Of a stretch of DNA of 64,000 bases, positions 58,245 to 64,000 are shown in pieces. The stretch lies in the NCBI GenBank assembly GCA_965227535.1, contig OZ245761.1, positions 2,542,001 through 2,606,000 on the forward strand, read 5' to 3'. The DNA is from SZUA-430 sp965227535. GTDB taxonomy: Bacteria > Pseudomonadota > Alphaproteobacteria > Micropepsales > Micropepsaceae. A model generated the notes under the pieces. It saw only the letters and a list, made by a program, of their open reading frames with translations, did no database searches and was not told the DNA's origin. A program made the position numbers and the translations under genes. Within the stretch, counting starts at the first letter, position 1, and each line of letters opens with the position of its first letter.

Positions 58245-59621
58245 ATGCGTCTCCTCATCATCGGACAACTGAACGGCCAGATCGGCGCCGCGACCAAGAT
58301 CGCCATCGACAAGGGCGCCAAGGTCACCCACGCCACGACGATCGAGCAAGGCCTCGCGGAGCTTCGCGACGGCCGCGGCGCGGACCTGCTCATGGTCGAC
58401 GTCGCGATGCCGATCGCGCTGCTCGCCGCCCAGCTTCGCTCCGAACGCATCCATGTTCCGATCGTCGCCTGCGGCATCGGCACGGACGCCGGCGCGGCCG
58501 TTGAAGCAATCAAAGGCGGCGCAAAGGAATACATCCCCCTGCCCCCCGACGCGGTGCTGATCGGCGCGGTTCTCGCCGCCGTCGCCGACGAATCGCATCA
58601 GATGATTTTCGAAGACAAAGCGATGGCGAGCGTCATCGCGCTTGCCGAACAAGTCGCGCCCAGCGAAGCTTCGATCCTGATCACCGGCGAATCCGGCACC
58701 GGCAAAGAAGTCGTCGCGCGCCACGTTCACCGCAAATCGAACCGCGCCGACAAGCCGTTCATCTCGATCAACTGCGCCGCCATCCCCGACAACCTCCTCG
58801 AATCCGAACTCTTCGGCCACGAGAAGGGTGCCTTCACCGGCGCCGTCGCGCGCCGCATCGGCAAGTTCGAAGAAGCCGACGGCGGCACATTGCTGCTCGA
58901 CGAAATCTCGGAAATGGACGTGCGGCTGCAGGCGAAACTCCTGCGCGTGCTTCAGGAACGCATCGTCGACCGCGTCGGCGGCTCAAAGCCGGTGCGCGTC
59001 AACATCCGCATCATCGCGACTTCGAACCGCGATCTGGCGCAGGCCGTGCGCGAGGGCACGTTCCGCGAAGATCTTCTCTATCGCTTGAACGTCGTGAACC
59101 TGAAGATCCCGCCGCTGCGTGAGCGTCCGGCCGACATTCTCGCTCTCGCGACCCACTTCGCGCGCAAATACGCCGCCGCCAACAGCGTGCCGGCGCGTCC
59201 GCTGTCGGAAGCCGCCAAGCAAACGCTGATGTCGCATTCGTGGCGCGGCAACGTGCGCGAACTCGAAAACACCGTGCATCGCGCCGTCCTGTTGTCGCAA
59301 GGCAATGACATCACCGAAGCCTCGATCCGCTTGCCGGACGGCTCGCGCGTCGGCGACGAAATCGCGATCACCACCCCGACCGCCATCGCCCGCGCCGCAC
59401 AGGCCGCCGAAGCCATCCAACGCGAAATGGTCGGCCGCACCGTCGCCGACGTCGAGCGCGACCTGATCCTGCAAACGCTCGATCACTGCCTCGGCAACCG
59501 TACGCACGCGGCGAACATTTTGGGCATCTCGATCCGCACCCTGCGCAACAAGCTGAAGCTGTACGCCGAAGACGGCGCGCGCGTGCCGATGCCGGGCGGC
59601 GGCGAGTTGCGGGCCTACTGA
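58245..59621 (+). CDS. flbD: Sigma-54-dependent flagellar regulator FlbD
   Basis: FlbD activates late flagellar sigma-54 promoters and, in Caulobacter, represses fliF. The 458-aa protein has an NtrC-like build. Its N-terminal receiver has Asp52 (LLMVDVAMP) and a Lys in GAKEYIP but lacks the usual acidic pair (IGQLN instead), so phosphorylation is doubtful. The AAA+ domain has Walker A GESGTGKE (148-155), GAFTGA (195-200) and GGTLLLDEISEMD. The C-terminal Fis helix-turn-helix is complete (HAANILGISIRTLRNKLKLY). FliX, its known activator in Caulobacter, is not in the window. Confidence 0.93.
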   Translation: MRLLIIGQLNGQIGAATKIAIDKGAKVTHATTIEQGLAELRDGRGADLLMVDVAMPIALLAAQLRSERIHVPIVACGIGTDAGAAVEAIKGGAKEYIPLPPDAVLIGAVLAAVADESHQMIFEDKAMASVIALAEQVAPSEASILITGESGTGKEVVARHVHRKSNRADKPFISINCAAIPDNLLESELFGHEKGAFTGAVARRIGKFEEADGGTLLLDEISEMDVRLQAKLLRVLQERIVDRVGGSKPVRVNIRIIATSNRDLAQAVREGTFREDLLYRLNVVNLKIPPLRERPADILALATHFARKYAAANSVPARPLSEAAKQTLMSHSWRGNVRELENTVHRAVLLSQGNDITEASIRLPDGSRVGDEIAITTPTAIARAAQAAEAIQREMVGRTVADVERDLILQTLDHCLGNRTHAANILGISIRTLRNKLKLYAEDGARVPMPGGGELRAY

Positions 59622-59650
59622 AACTAAGAACGCTCTAGGCGGAACGACAC

Positions 59651-61762
59651 ATGGCCGAAGCCAACACCAACGGACGTCTCAACGGCGGCTCGGGCGTGTT
59701 CAATATCAGCCTTGATATGCTCAAGCGCGGCGATCTCTCGCTCGCGCTCGGCATCATGGCGATCATCGCCGTGCTGCTGTTCCCGATGCCGACGTTCATG
59801 TTGGACATCGGCCTTGGCATTTCGATCACCGTGTCGGTCTTGATCCTGATGACGGCGCTCTTCATCGAGCGCCCGCTTCAGCTGTCGACCTTCCCGACCA
59901 TCCTTCTGATCTCGACGATGTTGCGCCTGTCGCTCAACCTCGCGTCGACCAAGCTGATCCTGACCAACGGCCACGAAGGCACCGGCGCCGCCGGTCACGT
60001 CATCGAGGCCTTCGGCAACTTCCTGATGCAAGGCAACTTCGTCATCGGGATAATCGTCTTCGCGATCCTGATCATTGTGAACTTCGTCGTCATCACGAAG
60101 GGCTCGGGCCGCATCGCCGAAGTCAGCGCCCGCTTCACCCTGGACGCCATGCCCGGCAAGCAGATGGCGATCGACGCCGACCTGTCGGCCGGCCTCATCA
60201 ACGAAAAAGAAGCGCGCGAACGCCGCAAGCGCTTGGAAGACGAAGCCAACTTCTACGGCTCGATGGACGGTGCCTCGAAGTTCGTGCGCGGCGACGCCGT
60301 CGCCGGCATCTTGATCACCTTCATCAACGTCATCGGCGGCATCATCATCGGCGTCGGCCAGCACGGCATGGACTTCGCCGCCGCCGGCCACGCCTACACG
60401 CTGCTCACCATCGGTGACGGCCTGGTCACGCAGCTCCCTGCCCTGCTCGTCTCCACCGCCGCCGGTTTGATGGTCTCGAAGGCGGGCGTCGAAGGCTCGG
60501 CCGAAAAAGCCCTGGTCCACCAGCTCTCGGACTATCCGCAAGCCCTCGGCATGTCGTCGTTCGTCATGGGCTTGATGGCCTTCCTGCCCGGCATCCCGAC
60601 GCTGATCTTCTTGGGATTGGCGGCAGGCGCCGGCGGCCTCGCCTATCTCTCGGCGCAGCGCAAAGAAAACGAACGCGACGCCGTCACCAACGCCGTCTCC
60701 GACGCGGAGAAGGCGAAGGGCCCGACCGACGAGCCGATCCAAACCGCGCTCGCCATGGACTACCTCAAAGTCGAACTCGGCTACGGCCTCCTGCCGCTCA
60801 TCAACGACACCAAAGGCCACCGCCTCACCGATCAGATCAAAGCACTGCGCCGTCAGATCGCATCCGAGATGGGCTTCGTCATGCCCTCGGTGCGCATCAT
60901 CGACAACATGGCGCTGGCCTCGACCGACTACGTCATCCGCGTCAAGGAACTGCAGGCCGGCAAAGGCGAACTGCAGCCCGGCCAATTGCTCGTCATGGAT
61001 CCGCGCGGCGGCCCGATCGACCTGCCCGGCAAACCGACGCGCGAGCCCGCCTTCGGCCTACCGGCCGCTTGGGTCGAAGAACGCCTGCGCGACGAAGCAA
61101 CCTTCCGCGGCCTGACCGTCGTCGACCCGGCGACCGTGCTGACCACGCACCTGACCGAACTGCTCAAGGAAAACATGGCCGAACTTCTCTCCTACGCGGA
61201 GACGAAGAAGCTGCTCGACGATCTGCCGCCTGAGAACAAGAAACTCGTCGACGACCTCATCCCGTCGCAAATCACCGTGACCGGCGTCCAGCGCATTCTG
61301 CAATCACTGCTCGCCGAACGCATCTCGATCCGCGACCTCGCCACCATCCTCGAAGGCATCGCCGAAGCCGCCTCGCGCTCGTCGACGACGCTGCAGATGA
61401 CCGAACACGTCCGCTCGCGCCTCGCCCGCCAGATCTCCTCGGCCAACACATCGCACGCCGGCTACCTGCCGCTGATCGCGCTCTCGCCGGTGTGGGAGCA
61501 AGCCTTTGCCGAAGCCCTCATCGGCCAAGGCGACGAAAAGCAGCTCGCCCTCGCGCCGTCGAAGCTGCAGGAATTCATCCAAACCGTCCGCGCCCGTTTC
61601 GACAACGCAGCGAACGAAGGTGAACTGCCGGTCCTCCTCGCCTCTCCGCTCGCGCGTCCCTACGTGCGCTCGATCATCGAACGCTTCCGCCCGCAGACGT
61701 TCGTCATGTCGCAAAACGAAATCCATCCGTCGGCGCGCCTGCGCACCCTGGGCCAGATCTAA
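59651..61762 (+). CDS. flhA: Flagellar export apparatus protein FlhA
   Basis: FlhA is the large gate of the flagellar type III export apparatus. The 703-aa protein has about eight N-terminal helices (LALGIMAIIAVLLFPMPTFM, LGISITVSVLILMTALFIER, then IGIIVFAILIIVNFVVITKG), the FHIPEP-type RFTLDAMPGKQMAIDADLSA motif, and a cytosolic C-terminal docking domain. The stretch GYGLLPLINDTKGHRLTDQI begins that domain. It is 29 bp after flbD. No flhB is nearby. Confidence 0.96.
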   Translation: MAEANTNGRLNGGSGVFNISLDMLKRGDLSLALGIMAIIAVLLFPMPTFMLDIGLGISITVSVLILMTALFIERPLQLSTFPTILLISTMLRLSLNLASTKLILTNGHEGTGAAGHVIEAFGNFLMQGNFVIGIIVFAILIIVNFVVITKGSGRIAEVSARFTLDAMPGKQMAIDADLSAGLINEKEARERRKRLEDEANFYGSMDGASKFVRGDAVAGILITFINVIGGIIIGVGQHGMDFAAAGHAYTLLTIGDGLVTQLPALLVSTAAGLMVSKAGVEGSAEKALVHQLSDYPQALGMSSFVMGLMAFLPGIPTLIFLGLAAGAGGLAYLSAQRKENERDAVTNAVSDAEKAKGPTDEPIQTALAMDYLKVELGYGLLPLINDTKGHRLTDQIKALRRQIASEMGFVMPSVRIIDNMALASTDYVIRVKELQAGKGELQPGQLLVMDPRGGPIDLPGKPTREPAFGLPAAWVEERLRDEATFRGLTVVDPATVLTTHLTELLKENMAELLSYAETKKLLDDLPPENKKLVDDLIPSQITVTGVQRILQSLLAERISIRDLATILEGIAEAASRSSTTLQMTEHVRSRLARQISSANTSHAGYLPLIALSPVWEQAFAEALIGQGDEKQLALAPSKLQEFIQTVRARFDNAANEGELPVLLASPLARPYVRSIIERFRPQTFVMSQNEIHPSARLRTLGQI

Positions 61763-61765
61763 ACC

Positions 61766-62023
61766 ATGCGAATTCGCACCTTCACCGCCGCCACCACCCA
61801 AGCCGCCATGGCCCTCGTGCGCAACGAGATGGGCCCCGCCGCCGTCATCATCGCGATCGACCAAGCGGCGCGCGGCCAAGGCGTCGTCGTCCGCGCCGCC
61901 GTCGATGACGACCTTCTCGCGGCAGCTGCACCACCCCTTCCGACGCCGCCGGTCGAAGACCGCCTCGAAGCCTTCTTGAAAGCGCGCCTAACGGGATCGT
62001 TGGCCTTCGGCCAAGCCGCTTAG
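61766..62023 (+). CDS. FlhF N-terminal-domain-only protein
   Basis: An 85-aa protein beginning MRIRTFTAATTQAAMALVRN followed by EMGPAAVIIAIDQAARGQGV. This matches the opening of FlhF (RTFxAxxxxEAxxxVRxELGPdAvIL), the region before its SRP-type GTPase. No G-domain follows: the frame stops after an Ala/Pro-rich linker and a short amphipathic tail (PVEDRLEAFLKARLTGSLAF). It starts 3 bp after flhA, so it is translated with the export gate. Possibly an adaptor in flagellar placement or export. Confidence 0.7.
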   Translation: MRIRTFTAATTQAAMALVRNEMGPAAVIIAIDQAARGQGVVVRAAVDDDLLAAAAPPLPTPPVEDRLEAFLKARLTGSLAFGQAA

Positions 62024-62167
62024 ACCTTCGCAACCGCAGAAAACCGCCAAGAATCACGTGGCAGTCCAGCCACAACGGCACGCGACACAGCCTCTGTGCG
62101 TTTCGCCACCCCAGCGATTTCGATACGCTGCCCTGACAACTAACTCTCGGGGGAGGGAACTGGAACA

Positions 62168-62518
62168 ATGGATATCCTACAAGACATGTGGGACATCGTG
62201 ATGCGCGTGTTCACCACGGACAGCATCTCGCTCATCATCATGCTGCTCGTCGTCGTTGCCGCCGGCATGCTTTTGGGCAGCATCAACCGCATCATTCAGG
62301 TTACCGTAGGGGCGCTCGTGATCTTCGGATTACTGCGGGTGGCTTACACGTTGACCCAAGGCGCACAGGCGGAGACGATCGCCTCGACGGCCTGGGGTGA
62401 CCTGAAGATCATGCCGGTCGGCGATCTGGTCATCTATTTCCTCGCCTTTGCCATCGTGATCACGGTCGTTCACCTCATTCGCAACGGCGTTGCGGCAAGC
62501 GGCGGCGGCGGGCACTAA
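62168..62518 (+). CDS. Three-helix membrane protein, hypothetical
   Basis: A 116-aa protein with helices SLIIMLLVVVAAGMLLGSI, IIQVTVGALVIFGLLRVAYT and LVIYFLAFAIVITVVHLIRN, plus a Gly-rich end. GGGGGAGGGAAC precedes the ATG. Family unknown. The 144-bp gap upstream separates it from the flagellar run; no sigma-54 or CtrA site is evident there. Confidence 0.75.
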   Translation: MDILQDMWDIVMRVFTTDSISLIIMLLVVVAAGMLLGSINRIIQVTVGALVIFGLLRVAYTLTQGAQAETIASTAWGDLKIMPVGDLVIYFLAFAIVITVVHLIRNGVAASGGGGH

Positions 62519-62539
62519 AACCGGCAAATGCTGGGGCCG

Positions 62540-62562
62540 GTCGCGGGATTTTGTCCCGCGAC
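62540..62562 (+). terminator. Hairpin after the three-helix protein gene
   Basis: GTCGCGGGA (62540-62548) pairs with TCCCGCGAC (62554-62562) around TTTTG. No clear T-tail follows, so termination efficiency is uncertain. Confidence 0.5.
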
Positions 62563-62690
62563 AGGCGCGGCGCGCGGCAAAAAAAGCACAGCTGTGGTGC
62601 GCCTAAATATGACAATATGAGACGGCGCGGGTGAAAAGGGGCGCGTGAGACCCCGACTCCCGTGGCGTATAGCTGGGTACTGGGACGGAA

Positions 62691-63029
62691 ATGGAAAAAC
62701 AGTTCATCGATCTTGTCGTCCACGTGTTCACGTTGGAATGGGCAATCTGGGCCCTGCCGCTCAGTTTGCTGCTATCGCTAACGTCGAACCGCGTCCTGCC
62801 GGGCTTTATCTTGGCGGCTATCGCCGTGGTCATCCACCATGTCGGGCTGACCGCGCTGCCGCTGCTGATAAGCGGTGGCGACATGGGCACCCTGCCTGAC
62901 CAACTGTCCGCCGCCGCGCAAAAGCTTGAACCGCTCTCGATCGCTGCGGAATACGCGGCCTATTCGTTCCTGATCATCGTCTTCAGCCTGACACGCGTCG
63001 ACATGTTCCGCGCCAGCGTACTGGAATAG
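62691..63029 (+). CDS. Membrane protein, hypothetical
   Basis: A 112-aa protein with about three helices (LEWAIWALPLSLLLSL, GFILAAIAVVIHHVGLTALP, and AYSFLIIVFSLTRV). The His pair in VVIHHVGL is the only notable polar feature within a helix. No named family. It is alone between hairpins and the convergent DoxX gene. Confidence 0.7.
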   Translation: MEKQFIDLVVHVFTLEWAIWALPLSLLLSLTSNRVLPGFILAAIAVVIHHVGLTALPLLISGGDMGTLPDQLSAAAQKLEPLSIAAEYAAYSFLIIVFSLTRVDMFRASVLE

Positions 63030-63030
63030 C

Positions 63031-63447
63031 CTAATCGGCGTCGCGCCAGCTGTCGTAAGACCAGCTGCCGGCGCCCAACCCGACCAGCACCAAAAGCCCG
63101 CCGGCGATCGCCATGTTCTTAGCGAAGAGCGCCATCTCCGTACTGCGCGCCGCCTCCGTGTCTCCCAGGGTCCAGAAATCGTGCAGCTGAAAGCTGACCG
63201 CCAGCGTGAACCCGAACAGGATCAGCGCCATAAGCCGCGTGCGGAAGCCGAGAATAAGCCCAAGCCCTCCCCCCAACTCGATCACGATCGACAGCGCCAA
63301 CAAGAGCTGGATCGCCGACATCCCATGCTCTGCCATGTAGAGGGTCGTGCTGTCCCAATTCTGCAACTTACCGACGCCTGATAGAATGAAGAAGGCCGCT
63401 ATCATGCAACGGCCGACCAGGGGCGCGATGTTTTCGCCGAACGACAT
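63031..63447 (-). CDS. DoxX family membrane protein
   Basis: A 138-aa, four-helix protein of the DoxX/SURF4-like superfamily. The first helix has GRCMIAAFFILSGVGKLQNW, the usual helix-GxxK block; later come LLLALSIVIELGGGLGLILG and FRTRLMALILFGFTLAVSFQ followed by LHDFW. The last helix is NMAIAGGLLVLVGLGAG. Members serve in quinone-linked redox or are of unknown role; no partner subunit is adjacent, so I leave it unnamed. Confidence 0.88.
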   Translation of the reverse strand: MSFGENIAPLVGRCMIAAFFILSGVGKLQNWDSTTLYMAEHGMSAIQLLLALSIVIELGGGLGLILGFRTRLMALILFGFTLAVSFQLHDFWTLGDTEAARSTEMALFAKNMAIAGGLLVLVGLGAGSWSYDSWRDAD

Positions 63448-63551
63448 GGGAGCATCTCTCCAAAGGCCGCTAAACTAGTGGCGCGGCCGACTCTACGGGG
63501 TCGATTCTAGCCGCGAACGGACGAACCGCCGAACGAACGATCTGACACAAC

Positions 63552-64000
63552 ATGCCGCCGGCCGACGAACAATTGTGGATTTTAGCGGGATTGGCGCTGC
63601 TGGCCGCCGTCTTGGCGCTCGTCGTGCGCGGCCTCATGCGCGGCAAGCCCGTACCCCTTCCCAGCGACGGCCCGCTGCGGGTAATGGTGCGGCCACTCAA
63701 AGAACTAAAGCCCGATCCGAACCACCTATATTTGGGCGCGACCATCGCCCGCGAACTGACGGCCGGCCTAAAGCGCTTTGAACGGATCGAGCCCGCGATC
63801 GGCGACGCCCTTGCCGGCCTCGCGCTTGAAGGCGCTGTGCGCAAGACCGGCCCGCGCGTCGTCATGACCATCCGCCTCATGAACGGCCGCCACGCGATCT
63901 GGCGCGGGACGTACGACGGCGCAATGGAAGACCTCGCGCAGATGGAAAGCGAGATCGTCCTCAACGTCGCCCGCACCCTGCGCGTCCCGCCCCGCAAGGC
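63552..64000 (+). CDS. TolB-like N-terminal domain membrane protein (3' end beyond window)
   Basis: The frame is open from the ATG at 63552 to the edge (149 codons). After a short PPADEQ start comes one helix (LWILAGLALLAAVLALVVRG). The next part (RVMVRPLKELKPDPNHLYLG followed by ATIARELTAGLKRFERIEP) resembles the TolB-like N-terminal domain often attached to adenylate cyclases, winged helix proteins or TPR proteins. GAVRKTGPRVVMTIRLMNGR and ARTLRVPPRKA extend that fold. What follows beyond the edge would decide its class. Confidence 0.6.
   Translation, partial: MPPADEQLWILAGLALLAAVLALVVRGLMRGKPVPLPSDGPLRVMVRPLKELKPDPNHLYLGATIARELTAGLKRFERIEPAIGDALAGLALEGAVRKTGPRVVMTIRLMNGRHAIWRGTYDGAMEDLAQMESEIVLNVARTLRVPPRK

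Noticed and set aside
59624..60985. Minus-strand frame of about 450 codons opposite flhA
   Set aside because: flhA is certain on the plus strand; the antisense product is Asp/Gly/Arg-rich without motifs.

Overview
The window is 64 kb of GC-rich DNA from a flagellated, aerobically respiring alphaproteobacterium. The evidence is a Caulobacter-type flagellar block (flgE, sciP, then fliF-fliG-fliH/flbE-fliN-flbD-flhA), a bc1 complex encoded as petABC, EcfG-type general stress promoter motifs, and families of alphaproteobacterial intergenic palindromes. The SciP/FlbD/sigma-54 wiring points to Caulobacterales or a relative with the same CtrA cell-cycle circuit. I cannot name the genus. I see no prophage, insertion sequence or CRISPR array.

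Layout. 1-6.1 kb: 3' part of uvrC (cut by the edge), an orphan Phd/YefM antitoxin, then a leftward operon mtnP-apt-mtnA-ald2-SDR-folB. It looks like a salvage route for methylthioadenosine and 5'-deoxyadenosine that ends in an aldol cleavage (DHAP shunt) rather than in methionine. 6.3-10.5 kb: petABC, divergent from trmL-hemF, with a perfect FNR/FixK palindrome on the trmL start codon. 10.6-15.4 kb: small secreted and NTF2-like proteins, a PP2C-like protein, cca, a CoA pyrophosphatase-type Nudix protein and DUF1285. 15.6-22.5 kb: a MoxR/DUF58/BatA-DUF4159/GATase-like envelope module.

22.5-37.3 kb: an accessory stretch of stress and small membrane proteins (28-aa protein, SYLF, Thivi_2564 type, DUF1003), several of them behind EcfG-like promoters. 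It also has SDR, iron ADH, pirin, amidase, Nudix, an isolated flagellin-like protein, and a MerR/CDF/ICMT metal module. 37.4-39.2 kb: motA and a PiuC-type dioxygenase. 39.4-44.4 kb: an ALDH7, TPP-enzyme and saccharopine-dehydrogenase-family cluster with a divergent Lrp/AsnC regulator, probably lysine catabolism. 44.4-47.0 kb: ilvA, tRNA-Met(CAU), mnmA.

47.0-62.0 kb: flagellar genes. flgK-flgL (left) and fliK-flgD-flgE (right) diverge from a 364-bp gap holding two oppositely oriented sigma-54 promoters. sciP has its own sigma-54 promoter. The fliF-to-flhA run ends with a protein that has only the N-terminal domain of FlhF. 62.2-64 kb: two small membrane proteins, a DoxX-like protein and the start of a TolB-like-domain protein (cut by the edge).

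How it fits together: FlbD (encoded here) with sigma-54 would switch on the late flagellar operons and, if the promoter is real, sciP, whose product inhibits CtrA. That would couple hook-stage assembly to shut-off of CtrA-dependent promoters. Start sites were reassigned wherever an upstream extension ran into a tRNA, a repeat or a neighbouring gene.
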